This document shows positions 24,418-32,337 of a DNA stretch of 64,000 nucleotides, in pieces. The position numbers were made by a program, and so were the translations under genes. The notes under the pieces were generated by a model. It had not been told where the DNA came from. It saw nothing but the letters and a program-made list of their open reading frames with translations, and searched no databases. The stretch spans positions 124,001 through 188,000 of the forward strand of contig NZ_JAEFDB010000004.1 of assembly GCF_016126015.1 (NCBI RefSeq), given 5' to 3'. This DNA is from Capnocytophaga periodontitidis (GTDB lineage: Bacteria > Bacteroidota > Bacteroidia > Flavobacteriales > Flavobacteriaceae). How positions within the stretch are numbered: the first letter of the stretch is position 1; every line of letters begins with the position of its first letter.

Positions 24418-24615
24418 ATAGCCCCCGTTCCCCCGAAGGGGGACAAGCCGGAAAAAGAGACTTTTATGATAACTCTCAAAATACTCTTACAAAAAAACTA
24501 CAAAAGCTATTGATAATCAGAGTAATCAACTTTGCCAAAGTTTCTTGCTTGTGCGGCTCGCACCTTTGGCAAAGTGTAGCGATGCAAAAGCGATTTTGAG
24601 ACTTTTTAGAAAGCC
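24418..24615. repeat. Composite dispersed repeat with GGGGG palindrome
   Basis: CCCCCGTTCCCCCGAAGGGG palindrome (24421-24443), then module B (ACTACAAAAGCTATTGATAA) and module C: CTTTGCCAAAG, GTGCGGCTCGCACC, CTTTGGCAAAGTGTAGCGAT, GCGATTTTGAGACTTTTTAG. It matches 6560-6715 in order. It sits directly downstream of the YfbM-like gene. Confidence 0.65.
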
Positions 24616-24627
24616 CCATATTTTCCT

Positions 24628-25146
24628 CTAACTCAGGAAAGTAACTATCGCCTCTCCCCTACTGGATGCCGTAGCAAAAAAAGATTGAAGTGCTTGAAAA
24701 TAAGAATACAAATACTCAAAATCTTCCTCATTCCAATCCAATGAAGGGTATAATTCCTCCTCTTCACTCATTGCCTCAGGATCGTAATGCGCTTTTAAAT
24801 CAGCTTCTGTAAGTGAAGCTATTTTGCGATGAATACCCGCTACTTGCTCAGGAGTAAGGTAATGAGCAGGTCCGTAGCCTACATCCATATCTTCATCAAA
24901 GAATTGCGCACTGAAAAAGATACGATTCAGGCTATCTACTTCATCCTCAGGAGTTCCAGAAGCAAACGGACTTCCTGTAAGCAAGTATAAAATACCGCCC
25001 CACGCTTTATCGATATCCAAAAAAGCATCATCATTATCTTCTGATTCATACAATACATCCAATTTCTCTTCAAAAAGAGAAGGCGTTTGAATGTAGTTTT
25101 CAAGCTCCTGCTTAGAGATGCGGAGCAAATTCATAATCATACTCAT
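24628..25146 (-). CDS. YfbM-family (DUF1877) protein
   Basis: 172 residues, start MSMIMNLLRISKQEL with the conserved N-terminal helix. Typical family features follow: LDIDKAWGGILYLLTG (about 43-58), GYGPAHYLTPEQV (90-102) and a C-terminal LYSYFQALQSFFATASSRG. Cytosolic, acidic; the family's biochemical role is unknown, and members are often found near polymorphic toxin or immunity loci. It is 12 bases downstream of the YD-repeat gene at 25159. Confidence 0.8.
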   Translation of the reverse strand: MSMIMNLLRISKQELENYIQTPSLFEEKLDVLYESEDNDDAFLDIDKAWGGILYLLTGSPFASGTPEDEVDSLNRIFFSAQFFDEDMDVGYGPAHYLTPEQVAGIHRKIASLTEADLKAHYDPEAMSEEEELYPSLDWNEEDFEYLYSYFQALQSFFATASSRGEAIVTFLS

Positions 25147-25158
25147 AGTTTTTAATAT

Positions 25159-25893
25159 TTAGTCGTAATAAGTTATTTCTCTGCGTACAATTTCAGGAAA
25201 TCTATCTTTTGGTACTGGCTTCTCAAAAATTTCTTCTCGCTCTATCCAATTGCCTTTATCATCATAAGTATATTTGTAATGATAGTGTAAAAGTTTAGTT
25301 CCTTTTAAGTTATATACCTCTATATCAGTTATTTGACCTTTATTGTCATAATGATAACTCTTTATATCGCCTTGAAGTGTATAATCTACCTGTCCGTTAT
25401 CTTTGTAATAGATGTCATTTTCTATTGTGGTATGCCCTTTGACAGTAAATGATATTTGAGTATGAGTACCAAAATAACGATAGGTTGTACTTTCAGATTC
25501 GCCAACTTTTTCTACCAAATAAGTACCTGCTTTATCATATAAAAAGCTGATAGCCGTTTCTTCTCCCTTATCAGGGTAACTAATTCCCTTATCAGGATAA
25601 CTAATTCTTTTACCGCCTTTTAAGTGATTGTGCGCATCATATTCATAACAGTATACAATATCGTGCCCAATATTCTTTTCCACAAGATTTCCCTTTAGGT
25701 CAAAACGGTAAGTGATAGGTACTACTACTATCATTTTAGTTGTCGACAATTCAGGAGGATACTTTAGAAGACTCACTTCTGTAACCGATTTTACTTTCCC
25801 TTTAAGGTCTAATCTTGCGGTTGTATATTCCTTTTGTGCCTGCAAATGAATTGTTTCTATAAACATAAAAATCAAAAAAAGATACCTCATCAT
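25159..25893 (-). CDS. Exported LKGKVK/YD-repeat protein 2
   Basis: 244 residues. Signal peptide up to LQAQ (about residue 19); mature LDLKGKVKSVTEV, several beta units (YCYEYDAHNHLKGG, SYHYDNKGQITDIEVYN, YTYDDKGNWIERE) and the end REITYYD. A SYPDKGISYPDKGE tandem duplication of seven residues sits near 96-109. Its C-terminal 40 residues are nearly the same as those of the next gene (VPKDRFPEIVRREITYYD versus IPDKYPEIVQRKITYYD), so the two arose by recent duplication. Confidence 0.68.
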   Translation of the reverse strand: MMRYLFLIFMFIETIHLQAQKEYTTARLDLKGKVKSVTEVSLLKYPPELSTTKMIVVVPITYRFDLKGNLVEKNIGHDIVYCYEYDAHNHLKGGKRISYPDKGISYPDKGEETAISFLYDKAGTYLVEKVGESESTTYRYFGTHTQISFTVKGHTTIENDIYYKDNGQVDYTLQGDIKSYHYDNKGQITDIEVYNLKGTKLLHYHYKYTYDDKGNWIEREEIFEKPVPKDRFPEIVRREITYYD

Positions 25894-25904
25894 AAGATTA
25901 TATA

Positions 25905-26639
25905 TTAGTCGTAATAAGTTATTTTTCTCTGTACAATTTCAGGGTATTTATCCGGTATAGGAGTCTGAAAAGTTTGCTTCTTCTCTACCCAATTGCCTTG
26001 CGCATCATACACATACTCATAACGGTAGCTATTACTCACTTCACCATTTTCGTCGTAGAAAATAATCGTCGCTACCTCGCCTTGGTCGTTATAAGTATAG
26101 ACTTCCTTTTTACCATCTCGAAGTATGTAATTAATTTTGCTATACGAATAAGGTTTTTGGTAGTAAATCTCCTTCTCATCAATCACTTTTCCACCAATGG
26201 TATGAGTTATTTTACAGTGAACAGGTGACAAATAATCTATTCTTAATTTCTCTGTCATCTTTTTATAAAAAGTAAGTTCTTCCCAAAAAGCCCCATCTTT
26301 AACGCGTATAAACATTATATCTGCCTTTATTTTCTCAGAATAGACATACTTTTTACCACCCGATAAATAATGCTGATAGCGATCGTATTGATATACATAC
26401 TTGATATCCGCTCCTATACTTTTCTCAGTGAGGTCTCCTCTTTGGTTAAAAGAATAAAGCGTAGGGATAGGACTTTGCATTTTCATAGTAGCTAATTTTT
26501 GAGGAGGATACGCATACTGAGTAGTTTCAGCAATGCTTTTCACCTTCCCTTTGAGGTGCATCTCAGCACACGAATATTCATTTTGCGCCAACAGCCCAAA
26601 ATGTATGGTAAATACTATGATAAAGATAATATTTTTCAT
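25905..26639 (-). CDS. Exported LKGKVK/YD-repeat protein 3
   Basis: 244 residues from ATG 26639 (MKNIIFIIVFTIHFGLLAQ, a signal peptide); an upstream reading to 26723 overlaps the preceding gene and is rejected. Mature start MHLKGKVKSIAETTQYAYPP, then YVYQYDRYQHYLSGG, YTYNDQGEVATIIFYDENG, YVYDAQGNWVEKK and the end RKITYYD. Closest to the protein at 25159. Tight spacing of 11 and 14 bases in this cluster indicates one transcript. Confidence 0.68.
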   Translation of the reverse strand: MKNIIFIIVFTIHFGLLAQNEYSCAEMHLKGKVKSIAETTQYAYPPQKLATMKMQSPIPTLYSFNQRGDLTEKSIGADIKYVYQYDRYQHYLSGGKKYVYSEKIKADIMFIRVKDGAFWEELTFYKKMTEKLRIDYLSPVHCKITHTIGGKVIDEKEIYYQKPYSYSKINYILRDGKKEVYTYNDQGEVATIIFYDENGEVSNSYRYEYVYDAQGNWVEKKQTFQTPIPDKYPEIVQRKITYYD

Positions 26640-26653
26640 AAACAAATCTCGCA

Positions 26654-27445
26654 CTAATTGGTAATTTCTCTCTCCACATACCCTACGATAGTCCCATTCA
26701 CAAAGATAGTACGGGTAATCCAATTACCTTTTTTGTCGAAGGTATGCTTAAACTGTTGATTATTTGTACCCGTTGGGATACCCTTTTTGTCATACGTATA
26801 ACGCAATACTTGTGGGGGAGTGTTACCCTCAGCAATACTGCGCTCCACTACCCTACCCTCACGGTCGTAACGCACTTCTATGCGTATTTCGGAAGAAGTA
26901 TTGCCCTCGGTAACCATCTTGAGCAAAGTGCGCTGGTTGTGCTTATTGAACTCCTGCCACACCTTAGCTTTTTCTTTATCCGTTTGCAAAACACCTTCAA
27001 TAGGATTGCTATTGCTATCCCACTTGCTAAAAGTATACACCTGCGTAGGCGATGCGCTCCCCTGCATTAGCATACGATAAGAAAGCAATTTCCCTTGAGC
27101 ATCGTATTCATATTTACCTGTAGAAATAAGCGAACCACCGTGAGCCGTTTTGGTAATCGTTACCTCCAAAGGATGTTGTACAGTATCATACACATACTGG
27201 TAACGCAAGCTGTTACCACTATAACGCTGTTCAGAGTCCGTAGCGTACCCCGCTTTGTCAAACACATAACGATTTTCCGTAGCGAGGCGTTTTTGTTTAA
27301 GGTCGCCGCGATACACATCATACGTACGTTCCACCATCGTTTTCACCTCTCCTTTCAGCTCCTTATCAGCACGAGTAATGGGAGGATTGACAATTTGTGC
27401 TATTCCTAAAAAAGGAACAAAGCACAGAAAAAGCATTTTTTTCAT
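26654..27445 (-). CDS. Exported LKGKVK/YD-repeat protein 4
   Basis: 263 residues with signal peptide MKKMLFLCFVPFLGIAQ. Mature ADKELKGEVKTMVERTYDVY, repeat units RYQYVYDTVQHPLEV, GKYEYDAQGKLLSYR, VRYDREGRVVERSI, RYTYDKKGIPTG, TFDKKGNWITRTIF and end EREITN. More units than its paralogues and more clearly RHS-like. First gene of the cluster 27445-24628 on the minus strand. No promoter core was seen directly upstream. Confidence 0.68.
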   Translation of the reverse strand: MKKMLFLCFVPFLGIAQIVNPPITRADKELKGEVKTMVERTYDVYRGDLKQKRLATENRYVFDKAGYATDSEQRYSGNSLRYQYVYDTVQHPLEVTITKTAHGGSLISTGKYEYDAQGKLLSYRMLMQGSASPTQVYTFSKWDSNSNPIEGVLQTDKEKAKVWQEFNKHNQRTLLKMVTEGNTSSEIRIEVRYDREGRVVERSIAEGNTPPQVLRYTYDKKGIPTGTNNQQFKHTFDKKGNWITRTIFVNGTIVGYVEREITN

Positions 27446-27636
27446 ATATTATTAGTTATTAATAGCAATCAAAAAGTTGAGTTAAGTACCTTTTAAATAT
27501 AGCCCTCGAATCCCCGAAGGAGGAGAAGGTGCAAAAGCAATTCTCACTGTAACTTCTAATAAAACAATATATCTTTTTTAAAAAATTCTTGATTTATTTT
27601 ATTAGTATTTAGTCGTTAGTATCTAACTCCTGAAAC

Positions 27637-28383
27637 CTATCGTCTATTACCTGATCGTCCTGAAAGTTTAGCAAATTCTGCTTTTGCTTTAGTGAGTTGT
27701 TCCATAAACTCTTTATTGGCGTGCAAGCGAGCAACTACAGCACTAGCAACAAGTCTGCCTGCATCTACATCACTTTGGAAATGATAACCGCAAATCACTC
27801 TACTCTGTCCGATTTCATAACCGCGTTTAAGGATTTCATTTTGTCGTTCTACATTGATTTCAGCCAATACCAAGGCAGTAGCCCAACCAATAGCCGTATG
27901 TCCTGAAGGATAAGAACCGTTAGTAGAGAGTCCTTGTTGTTGTTCGGTGTTACAAGTATCTTCATTGTAGAATGTAAACGGACGCATACGCATATAGTGT
28001 TCTTTAGCACTACGGGTAGCATAATCGCCGGCATCTTCACGAAAATGACTAATGAGCTTGTAAATTTCTGGAGTTGCTTCTTTAGAAATTGTCATCCCAA
28101 AAGCCTGCGAAAACGATTTAGCTACTCCATCACCGTAAAGGCGTGCATCGCTCACGGCTTGGTCACCGCGCAGTGTAGGGCGTTGCATTTTGCCCCAGCG
28201 GTATTGAGCCTCATCATTCAAGAAAAGAATACTATTCACAGCAGGAGGAGGGGGCAGAAGTTCTAAACTACTTGCTACATCTTCCAAAGAGAGGTAATGA
28301 TGTGATTCTTTTTCCTGTGCTTGTACAAAAGTACCAAGGGTCATAAAAGCAAAGAAGCTTACCAAAATAGAATGTTTTTTCAT
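27637..28383 (-). CDS. Class A non-specific acid phosphatase (PAP2 superfamily)
   Basis: 248 residues from ATG 28383 (MKKHSILVSFFAFMTLGTF), preferred because the longer frame lacks a leader start. Signal peptide ends VQAQ; the enzyme is periplasmic. The three PAP2 motifs are intact: KEHYMRMRPF (K-x6-RP), GSYPSGHT, and SRVICGYHFQSD with the catalytic His. The layout and LLPPPPAVNS near the N-terminus fit PhoN/PhoC-type class A phosphatases, which release phosphate from many esters. TATTTTTG core at 28417-28424. Confidence 0.9.
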   Translation of the reverse strand: MKKHSILVSFFAFMTLGTFVQAQEKESHHYLSLEDVASSLELLPPPPAVNSILFLNDEAQYRWGKMQRPTLRGDQAVSDARLYGDGVAKSFSQAFGMTISKEATPEIYKLISHFREDAGDYATRSAKEHYMRMRPFTFYNEDTCNTEQQQGLSTNGSYPSGHTAIGWATALVLAEINVERQNEILKRGYEIGQSRVICGYHFQSDVDAGRLVASAVVARLHANKEFMEQLTKAKAEFAKLSGRSGNRR

Positions 28384-28416
28384 ACTAATATTGTTTTTAT
28401 GGTTAAAATTCGCCGA

Positions 28417-28424
28417 CAAAAATA
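28417..28424 (-). promoter_or_regulatory. Promoter core of the acid phosphatase gene
   Basis: TATTTTTG on minus, 34 bases before ATG 28383. Confidence 0.55.
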
Positions 28425-28497
28425 AGGATAAAAGAATAAAAATACAAGCAATAAAAGAATAAATCTCAAATCATAAAATACCCTGAATTTTTTAATT

Positions 28498-28630
28498 AGG
28501 GATAGCCCTGCACATACCCAGCTATGAGCATTCATTAGTTTTCCCGAAGAGGGACAAGCTGGAAAAGTGAGTTTGAAATTACTCGAGAATAGCCCCCGAA
28601 CCCCCGAAGGGGGACAAGTCGAAAAAGAGA
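28498..28630. repeat. Dispersed palindromic repeats in the parS region
   Basis: GCACATACCCAGCTATGAGC (partial copy of the 2569/10241 repeat), a CCCGAAGAGGGACAAGCTGG unit, and CCCCCGAACCCCCGAAGGGG (28592-28613) with GACAAGTCGAAAAAGAGA. The gap 28425-28700 has no gene. Confidence 0.6.
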
Positions 28631-28642
28631 ATGTTTATAAAA

Positions 28643-28658
28643 TGTTCCACGTGGAACA
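28643..28658. other. parS site (ParB binding)
   Basis: TGTTCCACGTGGAACA, a perfect 16-bp palindrome identical to parS sequences used by chromosomal ParB proteins in other bacteria. First of three sites within 1.6 kb. Confidence 0.85.
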
Positions 28659-28701
28659 TTTTTTAATTAACAATTCACAATTGCGAATTATTAATTATAA
28701 A

Positions 28702-28732
28702 TTGATAATTGTTAATTAATTTACTACCTTTG
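28702..28732 (+). promoter_or_regulatory. Promoter of the 28769 gene
   Basis: TTG (28702-28704), 20-base spacer, TACCTTTG (28725-28732). Confidence 0.65.
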
Positions 28733-28768
28733 CACCATCTTAACTCATATCTCTCAACTCTTACCTAA

Positions 28769-29101
28769 GTGAAACGTTTTATCGTAAATAAATTTTTCGT
28801 ACCCAAAGGCTTTGCAGGAATTACCCTCTATCCTTTTGTATTTACAAATAATCCGCGACTATTAGAAGACCCTCAGTTCATCAATCACGAACGGATACAT
28901 CTTGCTCAACAACGCGAACTCTTAGTGATTTTTTTCTATATATGGTATCTCATAGACTTCGGAATTAAATACCTAAAGTACAAAGATAAATATCGCGCCT
29001 ATCGCAATATCATCTTTGAAGGTGAAGCCTACGAAAACGATTATAACCTCCACTATCTAAAAACACGAAAACTATATGCCTTTCTTCGAGGTAAGAGATA
29101 A
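28769..29101 (+). CDS. Small protein with HExxH-like motif
   Basis: 110 residues (MKRFIVNKFFVPKGFAG). Contains NHERIHLAQQRELL at about 39-52: HERIH has the HExxH spacing with Arg and Ile in the x positions, followed by a hydrophobic helix (VIFFYIWYLIDFGI) and a Glu-rich YRNIIFEGEAYEND that could supply a third zinc ligand. This is compatible with a gluzincin-like metalloprotease or a derived fold; activity is not shown. The end reads LRGKR, coded by a TAAGAG-type repeat running into the stop. Flanked by two parS sites. Confidence 0.7.
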   Translation: MKRFIVNKFFVPKGFAGITLYPFVFTNNPRLLEDPQFINHERIHLAQQRELLVIFFYIWYLIDFGIKYLKYKDKYRAYRNIIFEGEAYENDYNLHYLKTRKLYAFLRGKR

Positions 29102-29119
29102 GAAGTAAGAGGTAAGAAA

Positions 29120-29135
29120 TGTTCCACGTGGAACA
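29120..29135. other. parS site (ParB binding)
   Basis: Second perfect TGTTCCACGTGGAACA palindrome, between the 28769 gene and the methyltransferase gene. Confidence 0.85.
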
Positions 29136-29192
29136 TTTCTTCAATTAACAATTAACAATTAATAATCAAAATGCCCGTGTGGTTCACACCTG

Positions 29193-30011
29193 ATGATAAT
29201 TAAAGATTACAGTGTATCACAAGAGGATTTTACTCTTGTATATGATTCATTATTAGAACTTTACAGAACAAATCCTGTCCCTGATGAGCTGGGTAAATAC
29301 TACGAAAGTGAGACATATATCTCACATACTGATAGCCGTAAAACACTATTCGACAGACTCTACCAATGGGTGAAAAGCTATAACCTAAAGCATAAAATTG
29401 CACTCATCAAGCAATACAAAAAAGGAAATATACACCTCCTCGACATAGGGGCGGGTACAGGCGACTTTGTGTTGAGTAGCAAAAAATACGCTCATTGGGA
29501 GGCTATGGGCATTGAGCCCAGCGAGAAAGCACGTGGTAAAGCAGAAGAAAAAGGCTTATTGCTACAAGCGGATTTCGGCAATCTCCTGCCCCACTCTTTT
29601 GATGTGATTACAATGTGGCACGTACTAGAACACGTACCCGATGTAACACAAGAAATACAGATTATCAGCAACTTACTAAAAGAAAACGGTATTGCTGTAA
29701 TAGCAGTGCCTAACTATCGTTCCTGGGATGCTCAGCATTATAAAGAACATTGGGCTGCTTATGATGTACCCCGACACTTATGGCATTTTTCCAAAAAGAG
29801 TATCGAGCAGCTTTTTGCCAAAGAAGGTTTTCACCTCCTCGCTACCCACCCTATGCTCTTTGATGCCTTCTACGTGAGTATGCTCTCCGAACAATACAAA
29901 ACCGGTAAGAAATCATTTCTCAAAGGATTCCTCAACGGACTCCGTTCTAACTACTACGGTTGTCGCAAAGGAGAATACTCATCACAGATTTACATTTTAG
30001 GTAAGAAGTAA
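29193..30011 (+). CDS. SAM-dependent class I methyltransferase
   Basis: 272 residues. Motif I is LLDIGAGTGDFVLSS (about 88-102, SAM-binding Gly-rich loop), motif II GIEPSEK, and motif IV/post-I DVITMWHVLEHVPD (about 147-160). These mark the Methyltransf_23/UbiG-like group acting on small molecules or lipids. A second half (SWDAQHYKEHWAAYDVPRHLWHFS) is typical of Bacteroidota members near cell-envelope genes. The C-terminus ILGKK comes from the repeat string at the stop. Substrate unknown. Confidence 0.85.
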   Translation: MIIKDYSVSQEDFTLVYDSLLELYRTNPVPDELGKYYESETYISHTDSRKTLFDRLYQWVKSYNLKHKIALIKQYKKGNIHLLDIGAGTGDFVLSSKKYAHWEAMGIEPSEKARGKAEEKGLLLQADFGNLLPHSFDVITMWHVLEHVPDVTQEIQIISNLLKENGIAVIAVPNYRSWDAQHYKEHWAAYDVPRHLWHFSKKSIEQLFAKEGFHLLATHPMLFDAFYVSMLSEQYKTGKKSFLKGFLNGLRSNYYGCRKGEYSSQIYILGKK

Positions 30012-30028
30012 GAGATAAGAGTTACCTA

Positions 30029-30062
30029 TTTTTACTATTTTTGAAGCTAAAAATAGTAAAAA
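30029..30062. repeat. Inverted repeat after the methyltransferase gene
   Basis: TTTTTACTATTTTT / AAAAATAGTAAAAA, 14-bp perfect stem, 6-base loop. No downstream T run, so it is a hairpin with possible weak terminator or mRNA-end function. Confidence 0.5.
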
Positions 30063-30357
30063 CTTTAAATAAGGCGTTTTTACGATACTTCTCCCTTATC
30101 AATAACTAAGTATATCACTTTTTAAAAATAACGCTTAAAAACGGCTGTAATAAAGTCGGTTTTGATAAAGTATTTTTATAGATTTTTAATTTAAAATAGA
30201 AAATGATTATTTTTAGGGAATAGGGGTCAGGTTTCACGTGGAACAATGAAAGATGAATGACGAGTGACGAATGACGAGTGATGAATGATGAGAAATAGTA
30301 TTTTACTTTTTTGAGTAATAAAATTAAAAAATATTTCATTTACACACAAAACTTTCT
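30063..30357. other. Gene-free stretch with a parS-like site and a short tandem array
   Basis: A+T-rich DNA without a convincing gene. It holds the parS-like site (30230-30245) and GACGAGTGACGAATGACGAG-type tandem units (about 30256-30292). Confidence 0.5.
30230..30245. other. parS-like site, imperfect
   Basis: GGTTTCACGTGGAACA: 14 of 16 positions match either TGTTTCACGTGAAACA or the GGAACA half of the two perfect sites. Third copy of the cluster. Confidence 0.65.
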
Positions 30358-30365
30358 TATTTTTG
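30358..30365 (+). promoter_or_regulatory. Promoter core of the OmpH-like gene
   Basis: TATTTTTG 30 bases before ATG 30396. Confidence 0.55.
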
Positions 30366-30395
30366 CGACCTGAATTGAATTAAACATTATAGAAA

Positions 30396-30911
30396 ATGAA
30401 AAAACTCATCTTAACAGGCGTAGCAATCCTCACTCTTACTGCCTGCACCGATAAGGTGGCTTTCGTGGATAACAGTAAACTCTTAAACGAGTACCAAGAG
30501 AAAAAAGACATCGAGGCTAAATTGAAAACTGAAGTTGATGCCTATAAGAAAAAACGCGATAGTATTTCGGTAGCGTTCCAAACTGAAGCACGTGCTTTCG
30601 ACGCTCAGGCTAAAACCCTCCCTCAAAACGTAGCTCAGAAAAAATACAATGAGTTGATGCAAAAGAGTCAGATATTGCAACAACACTTGCAACAAGAAGA
30701 AGAAAGATTGCAATTGGAAAGCCAAACTCAAATGGATTCTCTACTTAGCAAAGTGAAGAAAAACATTAAAGAATATGGCAAACAAAAAGGCTATACCTTT
30801 ATCCTTGGTGCTAACGACGGCGGCAGCGTGCTCTATGGTGCTGATAACAAAGATATTACTAAAGAAGTTACTGAATACTTGAACAATCAATATAAATCAG
30901 GTAAGAAGTAA
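30396..30911 (+). CDS. OmpH/Skp-like lipoprotein chaperone
   Basis: 171 residues, lipobox LTAC (Cys17). The start VAFVDNSKLLNEYQEKKDIE is the Skp first-strand and helix motif; residues 45-125 form a charged coiled coil (KKKRDSISVAFQTEARAF... QQEEERLQLESQ), and the end YTFILGANDGGSVLYG is the Skp core strand pair. Skp family members hold outer-membrane proteins in the periplasm. This version is lipid-anchored instead of soluble. Single gene with its own terminator. Confidence 0.85.
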   Translation: MKKLILTGVAILTLTACTDKVAFVDNSKLLNEYQEKKDIEAKLKTEVDAYKKKRDSISVAFQTEARAFDAQAKTLPQNVAQKKYNELMQKSQILQQHLQQEEERLQLESQTQMDSLLSKVKKNIKEYGKQKGYTFILGANDGGSVLYGADNKDITKEVTEYLNNQYKSGKK

Positions 30912-30950
30912 CAAGGCCACAGGCCTTAGGCCATAGGCAATAGAAAATAG

Positions 30951-30990
30951 ACTTTGTCAAGGTTTTTAAGACTTTGACAAAGTTTTTTTA
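30951..30990 (+). terminator. Terminator of the OmpH-like gene
   Basis: ACTTTGTCAA / TTGACAAAGT, 10-bp stem plus TTTTTTT. Another CTTTGNCAAAG repeat working as terminator. Confidence 0.8.
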
Positions 30991-30997
30991 TTGATAG

Positions 30998-31663
30998 CTA
31001 ATCAGTTAATTGTAATACGTTAGGAAAGAACGCTTGGAGTATCAAGAAAACTCCAAAGACTAACAATATAATGCTAATCGCACGTTTGATTTTGTAGATG
31101 TGAAAAGCGGTAAGTCGGTTTTTAAGTTTCTTAGCAATGAGAATTTTAACGATATCTATACCAAAGTATACTAAAATAATAGAAGTGAAAAATACAAATA
31201 TCCTACTGGCATTCATATCGAGTTTAGGACCAAAAACGATGATAATTCCTAACCAAAAACCTAAAACCCCTATATTGATGAAATTCAGTAGAAAACCTTT
31301 GATAAACAGGGCTACATAGTTCACTTTTTCAGCTACTTGCAAGTGCGCATTTTCCTTATTGTCCATTGTTTTCTTGAAGTCTTTCTTCAGTTTGATGAAT
31401 GAGATAAGCCCGTAGGCTACCATTATAAGTCCGCCAGCAAAGAAGAGTTTAGGATCGTCCTTAATTTCGCGTAGCAGACTGCTGGTAGTGAAATAGACAA
31501 TGAGAATGAAGACAGCATCGGCTAATACTACCCCCGAATTGAAAGCAATAGCTGCCCTAAATCCTTTGGTAATGGCTGTTTCCAGCAATACAAAGAAGAC
31601 AGGACCTATGGTAAAAGCTAACAACAAGCCTAAAGGTAATGCAAGCAATACATCCGCAAACAT
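30998..31663 (-). CDS. LysE-family exporter
   Basis: 221 residues with six hydrophobic helices. The N-terminal helix LLALPLGLLLAFTIGPVFFVLL carries the LysE/RhtB GP motif (about 20-21), followed by AAIAFNSGVVLADAVFILIVY. The central charged loop (KKDFKKTMDNKENAHLQ) separates the two halves. Members export amino acids or related small molecules; substrate unknown. TACTTTTG core at 31694-31701. Confidence 0.85.
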   Translation of the reverse strand: MFADVLLALPLGLLLAFTIGPVFFVLLETAITKGFRAAIAFNSGVVLADAVFILIVYFTTSSLLREIKDDPKLFFAGGLIMVAYGLISFIKLKKDFKKTMDNKENAHLQVAEKVNYVALFIKGFLLNFINIGVLGFWLGIIIVFGPKLDMNASRIFVFFTSIILVYFGIDIVKILIAKKLKNRLTAFHIYKIKRAISIILLVFGVFLILQAFFPNVLQLTD

Positions 31664-31693
31664 CTATTTCTACCTAAAATTTGATTAATTGCA

Positions 31694-31701
31694 CAAAAGT
31701 A
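31694..31701 (-). promoter_or_regulatory. Promoter core of the LysE-family gene
   Basis: TACTTTTG on minus, 31 bases before the ATG at 31663. Confidence 0.55.
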
Positions 31702-31730
31702 CTAAAAAACTGCTGAATCACAAAAAATAA

Positions 31731-31755
31731 GGGAGAAGTTTTTAATACCTCTCCC
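31731..31755 (-). terminator. Terminator of the 31786 lipoprotein gene
   Basis: Minus strand GGGAGAGGT / ACTTCTCCC, 9 bp with one G-T pair, followed by TTATTTTTTG. Confidence 0.75.
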
Positions 31756-31785
31756 CTACTCTATTGGTTTTGTGATAATTATTAA

Positions 31786-32337
31786 CTATGGCTTAATAAT
31801 TTCATTTACTTGTTTTAGAGTTTCTTCATCTTTCAAATCAACCAATTCATCAAGATCTTTAGAAAGATAAAAAGCTCTTACATCAGGTACATAAACTAAA
31901 TAATTATCGATACCCTCAGTATAATAATTAAAAAGCAATTGCTTAAAATTACTAACTCCATTACAAGTTTTCTCTAAATTCTCACCATCATTATTTGCAT
32001 AAAATACGGTATAATTATCTTTTTGATTGTGAGAAAGTTGTTGTTTTTCATACTTACCAGCCACATCAAAACCTACACCCCAGCTCGATTCAGCAATGAT
32101 ACTTGACAAGAAAGTAACGGTATTATCTTCTTTGTTTAATTTGTATGAGACAAGTAATACTTTCTCATTTGGAACAAAGTTTACTGATTTCTCTGATACA
32201 GTTTCAAAGAACTCTTTATAAGTCATTGACTTATTTTGCAAATCTTGCAATGGTTCTTCATTTTTTTCCTTAGAGCAAGACAGTAATACTACTGCAAAAA
32301 ACAGTATAAACAACGAAAATTTCATCATTTCTTTCAC
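31786..32337 (-). CDS. Hypothetical lipoprotein
   Basis: 183 residues; start could be the first or the fourth codon (MKEMMKF). Lipobox LLSC (Cys21) followed by SKEKNEEP, a charged tail compatible with surface export. The rest is a small globular domain with strands VLLVSYKLN, VTFLSSII and an acidic C-terminus (DLDELVDLKDEE). No family recognised. Confidence 0.68.
   Translation of the reverse strand: MKEMMKFSLFILFFAVVLLSCSKEKNEEPLQDLQNKSMTYKEFFETVSEKSVNFVPNEKVLLVSYKLNKEDNTVTFLSSIIAESSWGVGFDVAGKYEKQQLSHNQKDNYTVFYANNDGENLEKTCNGVSNFKQLLFNYYTEGIDNYLVYVPDVRAFYLSKDLDELVDLKDEETLKQVNEIIKP

Noticed and set aside
28643-28658. CACGTG palindrome as a transcription-factor operator
   Set aside because: The full 16-bp match to parS, its repetition and its nearness to a DnaA-box cluster fit ParB binding better.
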